From Avena insularis (taxonomy: Eukaryota; Streptophyta; Magnoliopsida; Poales; Poaceae), in contig CM042689.1 of NCBI GenBank assembly GCA_023614405.1, positions 310,535,132 through 310,599,131 on the forward strand: a stretch of 64,000 nt of DNA, in the 5' to 3' direction. The notes under the pieces are model-generated. The model had not been told where the DNA came from. It did no database searches and saw nothing but the letters and a program-made list of their open reading frames with translations. Positions 43,139-53,611 of this stretch are shown piece by piece; the stretch's first letter is position 1, and the number at the start of each line of letters is the position of its first letter. A program made the translations under genes and the position numbers.

Positions 43139-43400
43139 GTGTCATGAGTCTACACTCAACATGCTTGCCTGTGGCACATGAAGATGAAGACTTATGTTTA
43201 TTTACTTATTCCAAAACTCTTGTATTAGGCCTGTGGCCTTGAGTTGTAAAAGACTATGTTTTATCTCTGGAATGGATGTAATAAATGACCTTTGTATCTG
43301 TGTACTTCATCTTAAACTGTGGATGCTAGCAATGATCCAGGGACTAGCATTGCAATCACAGGGATCCTTTTCCTTTACAAAGGAGGGATCTTACACCATT

Positions 43401-43625
43401 GATGCGCGTGGGAAATGGATCAAAGGTTGATGTGATCGCGGTCAGCACGCTACCTCTTCATCTACCATCGGGATTAGTTTTATACTTAAATAATTGTTAT
43501 TTGGTGCCTGCGTTAAGCATGAACATTATATCGGGATCTTGTTTATTGTGAGACGGTTACTTGTTTAAGTCCGAGAATAATGGTTGTTCGATTTATATGA
43601 GTAATATGTTTTATGCACATGCACC
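43401..43625 (+). repeat. 225-bp direct repeat flanking RT7, right copy
   Basis: Second copy of the copia protease segment. It is preceded by CCATT (43396-43400) and followed by the authentic continuation TTTGATAGATGG of the copia frame. Confidence 0.95.
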
Positions 43626-44504
43626 TTTGATAGATGGTCTATTCTTATTGAATCTCGATAGTGGAAATACACATATTAATAACATTGAAGCTAAACGTTT
43701 GAAATCGAGCGATAACTCGACCTATATGTGGCACTATCGTCTTGGTCACATTGGAGTGAAGCGTATGAATAAACTCCATTCCGATGGACTTATTGAATCA
43801 CTTGATTTCGAATCACTTGAAAGATGCGAAGCATGTCTGATGGGTAAAATGACTAAGACTCCATTTTCTGGTATGATGGAGCGAGCTACGGACTTATTGG
43901 AAATCATACATACTGATGTGTGTGGTCCAATGAGTGTAGCATCGCGTGGTGGTTATTGTTATGTTCTTACCTTCACGGATGACTTGAGTAGATATGGGTA
44001 TGTCTATTTCATGAAAGATAAGTCCGAAACTTTCGAGAAGTTTAAGGAATTTCAAAGTGAGGTGGAGAATCAACATAACAAGAAGATTAAATTTCTATGT
44101 TCTGATCATGGAGGTGAATATCTAAGTTACGAGTTTGGCGAGCATTTGAAGAAATGCGGAATACTTTCACATTGATACCGCCGGGAACACCACAGCGTAA
44201 TGGTGTGTCTGAACGTCGTAATCGAACTCTCTTAGATATGGTTCGTTCTATGATGTCACTTACAGATTTACCGCTATCATTTTTGGGTTATGCATTAGAA
44301 ACAGCCGCATTCACTTTAAATAGGGCACCATCTAAATCCATTTAAACGACACCGTATGAATTACGGTTTGGGAAGAAACCTAAATTGTTGTTCCTTAAAG
44401 TTTGGGGTTGTGAAGCCTATGTAAAGAAGTTACAGCCGAACAAGCTTGAACCCAAAGCGGAAAAATGCGTCTTCATAGGATACCCAAAGGAAACTATTGG
44501 GTAG
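43552..44504 (+). pseudogene. RT3 copia integrase
   Basis: After a shared TGA (43549-43551) the frame gives the GAG-pre-integrase finger (MWHYRLGHIGVKRM, CEACLMGKM), then the core with HTDVCGPMS, FTDDLSRYGYVYF and SDHGGEY. A frameshift near 44170 moves the frame before PPGTPQRNGVSERRNRTLLD. A TAA at 44343-44345 and a TAG at 44502-44504 follow within GYP-type C-terminal sequence. Integrase before RT is diagnostic for copia. Confidence 0.9.
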
Positions 44505-46391
44505 ACCTTCTATCATAGATCCGAAGGCAAAATCTTCGTTGCCAAGAATGGATCCTTTCTAGAGAAGGAATTTCTCTCGAAAGAAGTAACTGGAAGGAAG
44601 GTAGAACTCGACGAGGTTGTCGAACCTTCTCTCGAACTTGCGAGTAGCGCAGCACCGGAAGAAGTTCCTATGGTGCCTGCACCGATAAGAGAGGAAGCTA
44701 ATGATGATGATCATGAAATTTCGGTTCTAGTTGCTACAGAGCCTCGCAGGTCAACGAGAACTCGTACCACTCCTAATTGGTATGATCCCGTTATGAGTGT
44801 CATGTTGGTGGACAACACCGATGACCCTGCGACATATGAGGAAGCAATGATGAGCCCAGATTCCAATAAATGGCAAGAAGCCATGAAATCCGAGATTGGA
44901 TCCATGTACGAAAACCAAGTATGGACTTTGGTGGACTTACCGGATGGCCGGAAGGCTGTTGAGAACAAATGGATTTTCAAGAAGAAAACAGATGCTGATG
45001 GTAATGTTACTTTCTATAAAGCTCGACTTGTCGCAAAAGGGTTTCGACAAATTCAAGGAGTTGACTACGATGAGACTTTCTCACCTGTAGCGAAGCTAAA
45101 GTCTGTGAGGATTATGTTAGCAATCGCTGCATATTATGATTATGAGATATGGCAGATGGATGTCAAAACGGCGTTCCTCAATGGAGACATTGATGAAGAG
45201 TTGTATATGATGCAGCCCAAAGGTGATCCTAAAGATGCTAACAAGGTATGCAAACTTCAACGGTCCATTTATGGATTGAAGCAAGCATCCCGAAGTTGGA
45301 ATCAACGTTTTGATAAGGTGATCAAAAGTTTTGGCTTTGTACAAACTTATGGAGAAGCTTGTATTTACAAGAAAGTGAGTGGGAGCTCTGTAGCATTCTT
45401 AATACTATATGTAGATGACATATTGTTGATTGGGAATGATGTAGGCCTTCTTAATAGTGTCAAGGAATATTTGAATAATAGTTTTTCAATGAAAGATCTT
45501 GGCGAAGAAGCTTACATATTGGGCATAAATATTTATAGAGATAGATCAAGACGTATAATATCATTGTCACAAAGTACATATTTGTACAAAGTTCTAAATA
45601 GGTTTGGAATGGAAGATAGCAAGAAAGGGTTCTTGCCCATGTTGCCCAATACAATGTTGAGTAAAACTCAAAGTCCGACAACGGCAGAAGATAGAGAAAG
45701 GATGAGTAAAACTCCCTATGCCTCAGCCATAGGATCTCTAATGTATGCCATGCTATGTACTAGACCCGACATTGCATATGCTGTTATTTTGACTAGCAGA
45801 TATCAAAGTGATTCAGGAGTGTATCATTGGACAGCGGTAAAAAACATCCTTAAGTACTTGAGAAGAACTAAGGATATGGTTCTTTCTTATGAAGGTGATG
45901 AACAGCTCGTTGTTAATGGTTACATCGATGCTAGTTGGAACACCGATCCGGATGATTCTAAATCACAATCTGTATACGTATTTACTTTGAATGGTGCAGC
46001 AGTTAGCTGGAGGAGTGCAAAGCAAAGCGTTGTGGCGAGATCTTCAACTGAATCGGAATACATGGCTGCTTCGAAGGCTTCACAAGAAGCAATATGGATG
46101 AAAGAGTTCATTACAGAGCTTGGTGTGGTTCCAAGTGCGCTGGACCCAATGTCTATCTACTGTGATAACATGGGCGCCATAGCCAATGCGCAAGAACCAA
46201 GGTCACACAAGAAGCTGAAGCACATCAAGCTACTTTTTCACGCTATTCGAGAACATGTCCAAGATGGTGACATAAAGATTTGCAAAGTACACACAGATCT
46301 GAATGTGGCGGATCCGTTGACTAAACCTCTCCCGAGGGCAAAACATGACCAACACCAAACTGCCATGGGTGTTCGGTATATTACCATGTAA
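44505..46391 (+). CDS. RT3 copia RT-RNase H region (open frame, 3' part of pol)
   Basis: Open from the TAG at 44504 to TAA at 46389-46391; the first Met in the frame is at 44670. An acidic, Pro-rich linker precedes the RT with WKFKKK-like NKWIFKKKTDADG, RLVAKGFRQ, FSPVAKLKS, WQMDVKTAFLNG, YGLKQASRSW and the catalytic YVDDILLIGND near 45410. RNase H follows: NGYIDASW, SSTESEYMAASKA, IYCDNMGAIANAQ and ADPLTKPL. It is the least damaged long frame in the window, but without its own start it would be made only as part of the polyprotein, which is broken upstream. Confidence 0.92.
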   Translation, partial: TFYHRSEGKIFVAKNGSFLEKEFLSKEVTGRKVELDEVVEPSLELASSAAPEEVPMVPAPIREEANDDDHEISVLVATEPRRSTRTRTTPNWYDPVMSVMLVDNTDDPATYEEAMMSPDSNKWQEAMKSEIGSMYENQVWTLVDLPDGRKAVENKWIFKKKTDADGNVTFYKARLVAKGFRQIQGVDYDETFSPVAKLKSVRIMLAIAAYYDYEIWQMDVKTAFLNGDIDEELYMMQPKGDPKDANKVCKLQRSIYGLKQASRSWNQRFDKVIKSFGFVQTYGEACIYKKVSGSSVAFLILYVDDILLIGNDVGLLNSVKEYLNNSFSMKDLGEEAYILGINIYRDRSRRIISLSQSTYLYKVLNRFGMEDSKKGFLPMLPNTMLSKTQSPTTAEDRERMSKTPYASAIGSLMYAMLCTRPDIAYAVILTSRYQSDSGVYHWTAVKNILKYLRRTKDMVLSYEGDEQLVVNGYIDASWNTDPDDSKSQSVYVFTLNGAAVSWRSAKQSVVARSSTESEYMAASKASQEAIWMKEFITELGVVPSALDPMSIYCDNMGAIANAQEPRSHKKLKHIKLLFHAIREHVQDGDIKICKVHTDLNVADPLTKPLPRAKHDQHQTAMGVRYITM

Positions 46392-46410
46392 ATCTAGATT
46401 AGTTGACTCT

Positions 46411-46426
46411 AGTGCAAGTGGGAGAC
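46411..46426 (+). promoter_or_regulatory. RT3 polypurine tract
   Basis: AGTGCAAGTGGGAGAC immediately before the 3' LTR, the usual plus-strand primer of this copia group. Confidence 0.85.
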
Positions 46427-47745
46427 TGTTGGAGATATGCCCTAGAGGCAATAATAATTGTAGTTATTATTATATCTTTGTGTTTATGATAAATGTTTAC
46501 ATTCATGCTATAATAGTATTATCAAGGAAACATTAATACTTGTGTGATTTGTAAACTAAATAAGAGTCCCTAGTAAAGCCTCTTTGTAATACTAGCTTGT
46601 TGGTTAATAAGTGATTGTGGTTTCCCTATCATGAACATTGAGATGTTATTAACAACAAGATCATATCGTTAGGAGAATGATATGATGGACATACTCCTAT
46701 AGATAAGTGTAGCATAAAGATCAAGTCATTTTAATAGTTCAATTGCTATATGCTTTCTGATACATAGTAACCTAATTCCTTCGACCATGAGATCATGCCT
46801 ATCACCATCACCGTAAGGATGCTTTGGTGACATCAAACACCACACCGTAACTGGGTGGTTATAAAGGTGGCATTGAGTGTTCAGAAAGTATTGGTTGAGA
46901 CACATGGATCAAGAGTGGGATTTGTCCATCCACATGACGGATAGATATACTCTGGGCCCTCTCGGTGGAAGGTCATCCAATTGGCTTGCAAGCATGTGAC
47001 TTGCTCACAAGGGATCACATATCACGGGAACGAGAAAAGAGTACTTATCAGTAACGAGGTTGAACTAGGTATGTAGAGATACCGACGATCAAAACCTCAG
47101 ATAAGTAAACTATCGTGAGACAAAGGGAAATTGGTATCGTATGTAAGTGGTTCATTCGATCGCAAAGTAATCGTAGAAATATGTGGGAGCCATCTGAATT
47201 TCCAGATTCCTCTATTGGTTATTGTTTGGAGAAGTGTCTCGATCATGTCCGCATAATTCACGAACCGTAGGGAGACACACTTAAGGATTCGACGTTGTTG
47301 AGTAGTTATGGAATGATGAGTAAGAGACCGAATGTTGTTCGGAGTCTCGGATGGGATCCGGGATATCACGAGGAGATCCGGAATGGTCCGTAGAATAAGA
47401 TTCATATAAGGAAAGTCATGTTTTGGGGTTGGAGAATGGTTCCGGTGTTTTCATCGAGAATGTTCTAGAAGGTTCTAGAATGTCCGGCACTCCGGAGGGG
47501 AAGGGTACATGAATGTGTCATAACAAGTTGGAATGGTTGCATCATGTACTAGGTGTCATCGCTGAGCAAAATAAAGGGATAAATAAAATCCTAGTTTGAA
47601 AAGTCAAACGCCAATTTGAAAAGTCAAACGGCTATTTTGCTTGGTGGAGGGAGAGTAGGAAACCTACTTGGGGAGGAAGTCCCTCTCCCTCCACCGCCGG
47701 CCTTGGAAGCCGAGTTGGGGAGGGACTCCCCTCCCCTTGGCCGGC
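46427..47745 (+). repeat. RT3 3' LTR, left part (interrupted by RT8)
   Basis: Starts TGTTGGAGATATGCCCTAGA, the BARE/Angela LTR start. From 46836 it aligns with the truncated 5' LTR. The whole 3' LTR without RT8 is about 1.9 kb. It ends at CCGGC, the RT8 target. Confidence 0.93.
47741..47745 (+). repeat. RT8 target-site duplication, left copy (CCGGC)
   Basis: CCGGC before RT8, repeated at 61086-61090. Confidence 0.94.
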
Positions 47746-49430
47746 TGTAACATCCCAAAAATATTAAACTTAAATCATCATACTCTAATCATCAAAATTA
47801 GGGTTAACAAAAACTTTTCTAATTAAAATTATGAAGGCATGCATATGTGTATGCATTTAATTTGAAATTCTTTTGAACCACCATGTTTGTATGTTTCCTT
47901 GATTGTAAAATGTTTCTTAGGTGAAATAAACATCATCTAAATATTTCCCAAACTTTTCCTAAAGACAAATAAATCAAAACCAATAAAATAAAGGAATGGT
48001 CATTTTGACCAATTTAACTCCATGCCTACTTTGGCTGTCTCAAACTTTAGAACCTAATGGAAACTTTTCTGGATCTTTGCACCACTTGAATGTACTCATA
48101 ACAAGGTATCAAGGCCCACTTTGTGATCATCCAGAAACTTTCAAATGCATAGTTTAAATGACAATTCAAAATTGAATCTTTATCATATGGGAAGATCCCA
48201 CTTTTTCAAAAACCACTCAAACAAGCTCAACTTTCAAAACCCAAGCATCTGCAGACTCACTAGCACCAATCTAGCAAACCCACCAAAAATCTTTTCAAAA
48301 TTCAAAACTTGATTTCATGCGGCCATTTCATCAAACAGGTTGTAGACACAAATCATACAAAATCTAAACACTATAGTGAGGAGTGATTGAAGCCTAACTT
48401 GTTCCCTCTCTGGACACCACTAGCCTTAGTAGATCATCCCAGGAGCTGCCGCGACCACCCCTGAGTTCGCTGTCGTCAACTTCGTCGTTCGCCTCTCGCC
48501 GACCTGCCTTTGCACCGGTGAGCCCCCAAAGACCCTCACCGGTCGCGCTTAGGTTTCTTTCTGCATGGCGTTGCTCAACATCGACGATGACTCTCAGCCG
48601 TTGGATTAGAACTAGATCGAACGATCCACATCGCCCTGTACCGCTTCGCCCCTCCCTGTCTCACTGGCGAGTGGGGACACCCACTTAAGCAGCCCGCGGG
48701 AGAACTGCGCTTAGCAGGCTGGCCCGTTAGCTTTTCCCGCGCAGCCCAGTTATTTGAATTAAACCTTTTTCATTTTGTTTCAAACTCACTTCTGTACCCA
48801 ACTTCAAAAATCAACCCAGATCGATTCAGTGCACCAAATTGAATGAAACCAATTTTTTTAGAAAGGCCTGAGAATGCTGAATCCAAGACCGTTGGATTCA
48901 AGTCATTTGGATATATAGATCACCCATGGTAAAAATAACAAGGCATAAGCTTTTCTACATTTAAACATTTTTCAAATTTAAACCATAATAGCTTTTGAGT
49001 TGATTCCAACTCTAAAAATCACATTTAACCATACCTTTCAGAATATATAAAAATATATAGGTTTACCTTCAGAAATAATGTTCAAGTGATAAAAGAATGC
49101 TACATAGGCATTTCTAGCCACTTTAAATAATTAAAATAAAAGGGTAAAACCTTATTAAATTGTGACACCACTTTAAATCACATTCCCATGGACTAAAATA
49201 TGTGGTGATGACATGTGTCAACATGATCCCATGTTTGGTTTGGAGAATATTAAATCTTAAGTAGCTTTTCAATGAGTAGAAATTACTTTTATAAAAATAA
49301 AAAGAATTAAACCAAGCTTTAATCTTGTAATGTTAGTGATGATGTTAGATCATCTATAGGACCCTTGTGTGTGATGATTGCAAGTAGTTAAGTATTGTTT
49401 GGTGATTGTGTACCTCATATTTATTCATAG

Positions 49431-50872
49431 ACGATAGTACCGACCAAGGATACGAGGAGGAAGGAGGATTCTACGAAGAAGAAGCCGAGGAGAACTTCAA
49501 CCACTGCTCTGCACAAGGCAAGCCTAATACTACTAGTGAATGTGCAAGCTATTAACCTTGCAAGCTAACACTTGCAATTTAGCAAGCTTATACTGATATT
49601 GTGCAAGCTTTATTAACTAAGTGGACCAATGCAAGCTAACCCTTGCAAGATACCCTACTGATGCCACAAACCACTACTTGTTACTCTGTCCACTATATGC
49701 CTTAAGCATATATGATCCAACCCACTTGACCAACCAATCCTAGTTTTTACTTACAAGCTTTATACTTTATTTCTATATCAAAGCTATTCCTTAGAGTTTA
49801 CTTAAGTGAATTATAGATACTAGAAATTTATCTAAAGGTTGCATAAAGAGCATAATATTTGGCCTAAGCTAGATAATATTAATGTCATCTTAAGGCATGA
49901 GATTGAACTTAGTTAGAACTCCACTAGTTTACCACCCCTCATTATTGCTTACACCCACCTGTAGATGGTAGTGCTAAGCATAAAACTTGATCAACTTTAG
50001 ATGGGAATACTTGGTGGAAAAATGGTTATGAAAACCTTGGAATGATGGATCATTCTATTGAAATGTTTTTGACATGTGTTTCCAAACACTTGATGATTTT
50101 GGTGAAGAAAACGATGAGGCATGAGCCTTAGCCCTTTATAAAACTGATGGTTGTCTGGATGCGATACCATTCCAATTTTTTCGTACAACCACAATACCCG
50201 AAGATTGGGTAGGGCTTGACTGGAAACTTATATACCTTAGTATTAGTTCCCTCGCAGCCAAGGTCTGAGCTGAGGCTACCTTGTGAAGATTGTCCACCTG
50301 TGCAGTACCCAAGATGACAGTTGGTCAAGGTTGGGAGGCCAAACTCACAGGAGAGGTGCTTATACTAGGGCGTGTAATCGAAAGGTTAGGATTGATTATC
50401 CGCATACTGAGTATGGTGAATTCAGGATTTGTTCCTGACGGATGTATCGAATGTTGTGGTGAAAGTGTACAATCTCTGCAGAGTGTCAAACTATTCGAAT
50501 AGCCGCGTCCGCGGTTATGGACAGTTGGAGTGGCCATACTGTTCCCCCGTCAGACTTTTCAAAATGACTTGTGAAATGATTTGAAACTTTGACTTGACCA
50601 CAACAGAGTTGTGATATGGAATACAAGTTCCCACTTAGGAGTTATAAAATTGTGACGAGCATTCGTTGCTTCTAAACTTAGTAGAGATAAATCTGGCTTT
50701 TGCAAAACAACCCTAGAGCCTAGTGTCCTATTATCCAAAAACCCCTTTACCTGTTAGTATTAGTTTGCGAGTACTTAAAGAGTACTCATGGCTTTGTCCC
50801 TGGCTATTCCCATGGCCAGACTATGAAGAGGAGTACCTGGAGGATGGACCCCAGGAAGGTTACGACAACTAG
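49431..50872 (+). other. RT8 LTR candidate acidic exons around a GC-AG intron
   Basis: Segment 49431-49517 (87 nt) follows TTCATAG and reads, after two bases, DSTDQGYEEEGGFYEEEAEE and on to HCSAQ, ending CAAG^GCAAGC. The intron would be 49518-50819 (1302 bp) with acceptor GGCCAG. The next segment reads DYEEEYLEDGPQEGYDN and stops at 50870-50872. Donor type, final CAA-G codon phase and acidic end match the RT1/RT4/RT7 LTRs. The 3' LTR repeats both segments identically (59382-59468 and 60771-60823). Confidence 0.42.
50462..50523 (+). other. Conserved LTR module (RT8 5' copy), 62 bp
   Basis: AAAGTGTACAATCTCTGCAG with the perfect CTCTGCAGAG palindrome, then TAGCCGCGTCCGCGG, ending TATGGACA. The 3' LTR copy is at 60413-60474. 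Confidence 0.7.
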
Positions 50873-51118
50873 GATCATCTCCCATCGTCAGCATTGCCTG
50901 TGACCCCGAAGATGGAGCTTCGCCTACGCTACCGTTATTATTACGTATTCCGCTGCTTGATGTTGTATTAAGAACTGGATCATGAGATCCCTATTTGTGT
51001 AAGAACTTATGTATCATTTGTAATGGATGATGTACTATGGTATCCAATTCTATTATGTCTCACAAGCGATGTATGGCATAACAGGCATCTGGGATTAAAA
51101 ATCCGGGTGTTGACAAGT

Positions 51119-51130
51119 TGGTATCAGAGC
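51119..51130 (+). promoter_or_regulatory. RT8 primer-binding site, initiator tRNA-Met
   Basis: TGGTATCAGAGC three bases after the 5' LTR. Confidence 0.94.
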
Positions 51131-51345
51131 CATCCTGACCATAGGAGACCCTAGTTAGACTGGACGTTTGAACCAAAAACTTAGTTTCAAAACCAAAGAA
51201 AACAAATATTTACAAAAACTTATTCTCATTCTTATCTCTTTGATTCTTTCATAAAAATTCATGTTCCTCAAAAACTCTTACAAAATACCTAAAATTTTGA
51301 CACACTTGATCACTCTATTAACCTACTCATCCTCTATTCTTATAG

Positions 51346-52125
51346 ATGGACGTGAAGTACAGCAAGTTTTATCAGTTGGGGAATGGAGGAGACCTTATCT
51401 TTGAGAGGGATTTGGACCAGCTTTCGGAACTTCTGGAGCGTCCGCACCCCGAGTTCTTTGGAGCTCAGCTCAATGATCAAGGAGGAGAAGATCTGCAGTG
51501 GGTTGTTGCAAGTCTCCGAGGAAAGATTGAACCTCCCACTGCGGAGGGAATTCAGTTTACCTTGAGGGAAAACAACTGGCTCGATGGACTTGCTAGAGCC
51601 ATGCAGGAAGCTCTTTCTCGTCTGTGTGGGCAGAGCATCAATCAGATCACGGGTACTCGCTTTGAGTTTTGCCCAAGGCGTGATGCTAATGGACAACCAC
51701 TGGAAGCCCCATACCACCCCGAGCTGAAGACCCAATTGGACCACCTTAGCTTCATGATGTACGATCATCAGCAGGAGTTGGACAACTGCAACCACAAGTC
51801 TGCCATCATCAAGACGAAGGACCAGACCATCGCCCTGCTAGCAAAGGATCGCAAGTCCCGTCGCCGTCAGCTCGACAAGAAGGAGCGCATTATTACCCGT
51901 CTTCGCCACCGCATCTCATCTCTGGAGGAGACCATCCACGAGAGAGACATGCAGTTGGAGGAAAGGGAGAATGCCGGAGAGGATCTTCGTGGAGACCCCT
52001 ACTCCTATCTCAGCGATGATGATGATTTTCTGGAAGATCAGACTATGGATTTCTTCACCGATGAGGACGATTTCGCCTTCATCGATGATGATGAAGATGA
52101 CGAAGCCACAAATTCCGAGGAGTAG
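51346..52125 (+). CDS. RT8 ORF0, 259-aa pre-gag protein, intact
   Basis: Starts MDVKYSKFYQLGNGGDLIF. An N-terminal globular domain (about residues 1-125) includes EPPTAEGIQF, GLARAMQEALSRLCGQ and TGTRFEFCPRRDANGQP. A basic, likely coiled-coil region follows (KSRRRQLDKKERIITRLRHR), then a very acidic end (DDDDF, DEDDFAFIDDDEDDE). The first block aligns with RT1/RT4 pre-gag ORF2 (EPTTEAI, GLEVVMQDLIGRILG, GTHFHVFGRRD), so the protein is an ancient companion of gag in these elements. No family is recognised. It has no stop although gag-pol of the same copy has many lesions. Confidence 0.82.
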   Translation: MDVKYSKFYQLGNGGDLIFERDLDQLSELLERPHPEFFGAQLNDQGGEDLQWVVASLRGKIEPPTAEGIQFTLRENNWLDGLARAMQEALSRLCGQSINQITGTRFEFCPRRDANGQPLEAPYHPELKTQLDHLSFMMYDHQQELDNCNHKSAIIKTKDQTIALLAKDRKSRRRQLDKKERIITRLRHRISSLEETIHERDMQLEERENAGEDLRGDPYSYLSDDDDFLEDQTMDFFTDEDDFAFIDDDEDDEATNSEE

Positions 52126-52240
52126 TAGCACTTGAGCACTAGCGTAGTGAATAGTATTCGGTCCACTATATCATAGTTCTCAGAATGGTTCTTAAAACCA
52201 TCTGCTTTTCTTTGTTGTGGTGTGTGTTGTATCGGGTGCT

Positions 52241-52272
52241 ATGAATGAATGAATGAATGAATGAATGAATGA
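52241..52272 (+). repeat. (ATGA)n microsatellite between RT8 ORF0 and gag
   Basis: About eight ATGA units. Every unit carries an ATG, so the array adds several upstream start codons ahead of gag. Confidence 0.9.
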
Positions 52273-52375
52273 AAAAGCAAGTTGCTAGAAAATCTGAGTC
52301 AAACTTTAAAAAAAATTCGAAGACCCAAAACTTTAGAAATTTCCCTCTTTTCTCATGATCTATCTAAATCTTCAG

Positions 52376-53611
52376 ATGCCACGTGCAGGAAGTGGTTCAA
52401 CCCCGGACCCGATGTTGCAGATACTGCAAATGTTGACTTCTGACCGTGAAGCTGAAAGAGCGGAACGTCAAGCTAACCTAGCCACCCTTCAGCAGATAGC
52501 CCAGCTAGCCCACAACAACCAAGGCCACAGAAATCAGGATAACCACGGATCTAAGCTTAAGAATTTCCAGAATACCAACCCACCTGTTTTCACTAAGTCC
52601 GAAGAGCCCCTAGACGCCGATGATTGGTTGCAAACCATGGAAAATAACCTAGAAGTAGCCGGAGTGGAAGCCAACGAGAAAGTCCTGTTCGCCATCCACT
52701 ATCTAGCCGGAGATGCCAGAGCATGGTGGAACAGTGTTCGCGCAATGACCGGAGGCCAGATGATGACCTGTGAGGAATTCAAGGTCAAGTTTAGCAGAAC
52801 CCATGTGCCACCAGGTTTGATCAAGAGAATGAGAGACGAGTTCAGAGAGCTGAAGCAAGGAAGGATGACTATAGTGGAATACCGTGACAAATTTTTGTCA
52901 TTAGCTAGGTATGCCCCGGATGAAATAGACACTGAAGCCAAGAAGAAAGAAAGATTCCTGAATGGTCTGCATGATGAGATGCAGACAGTGTTAGTCAATA
53001 TCCCATTTGAAGATATTGAAGCCCTTGTCGACTCAGCTATCCAGATGGAAGGAAAGATCAACCAAGCCAATGAGAACCGCAAGCGTCGCATGATGCATCA
53101 ACCAGGAACCCATCAGACCCCAAAGTATCGCCCCAACCCATCTCCAGGATTTGCCCCAAGAACCAACAGACCCCCGATGAACCGTCCGACCTATCCCAAC
53201 CGTGGAAACCCTAGGCCCGGAGGAAATCACAACAACCCCGGCAACTCTAGCAATTTCAATCGTGCCCCACCCAAGTTCAACAACAACAATGTTACCGCCA
53301 ACACCAACACTGCCCCGAGGACTGGAAGCAATGCTGTGCCTGTAGCAGCCAAGGACAAGTCGCAAGTGACCTGTTATGACTGTGGAAATAAAGGCCACTA
53401 TTCCAACGAGTGCCCCAACAAGAAGAATGCTACAGCCCCCAATACCAATGTCCCAGCTCAGCAGCAGCGTCGTGTTCAGCCAGGAAGAAGATTTGCCCCA
53501 GGGAATTCGCTCAACCGCAACGGCCGTCTTTTTCTCATGCATGCTGAAGAAGCTCAGGAAGCGCCAGACGTCGTGCTGGGTATGTTTTCTGTTAATTCAG
53601 TACTTGCATGA
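52376..53611 (+). pseudogene. RT8 gag
   Basis: ATG at 52376 (MPRAGSGSTPDPMLQ). Capsid domain with FTKSEEPLDADDWLQTMENN, YLAGDARAWWNSV and YAPDEID, then a Pro/Asn/Arg-rich linker and the knuckle CYDCGNKGHYSNEC (about 53370-53411). The frame reads on into protease, but TGA at 53609-53611 sits just before the protease motif. The capsid itself is intact (about 411 aa). Confidence 0.9.

Larger units (their letters stand above)
40181..43395 (+). mobile_element. RT7: lone gypsy LTR, 3.2 kb, without a simple TSD
   Basis: TGTAACATCCC...GGATCTTACA, of the RT1 LTR subtype (shared AGCAATGATCC and TTTACAAAGG near the end). Left flank GCACC, right flank CCATT, so it is not an ordinary solo LTR. The right flank CCATTGA equals the first seven bases after the RT4 3' LTR (38799-38805). 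Contents: site II motifs (40685-40716), TATA-like TATTTAAA (40938-40945), exon-like block (41040-41500), candidate intron and module (42753-42814). Confidence 0.92.
47746..51115 (+). repeat. RT8 5' LTR, 3370 bp, with promoter deletion
   Basis: TGTAACATCCC...GGGTGTTGACA. Compared with the 3' LTR it lacks about 740 bp after TAGTAGATCAT (near 48438), the stretch that in the 3' LTR holds the TATA box. It keeps GGTGAGCCCCC (48518), the acidic exon-like segments (49431-49517 and 50820-50872) and the module (50462-50523). The rest is AT-rich with no other feature. Confidence 0.93.

Noticed and set aside
40181..43395. Ordinary solo LTR with target-site duplication
   Set aside because: Flanks are GCACC and CCATT, and a 225-bp copia duplication surrounds it, so simple LTR recombination does not explain it.
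50290..50537. Paired small frames in RT8 LTRs (also 60241-60488)
   Set aside because: Same reason: LTR copies. They lie in the candidate intron and overlap the conserved module.
51346..52125. Captured host coiled-coil gene in RT8
   Set aside because: A homologous block is present at the same place in RT1 and RT4, so it belongs to the element lineage. A very old capture cannot be excluded.
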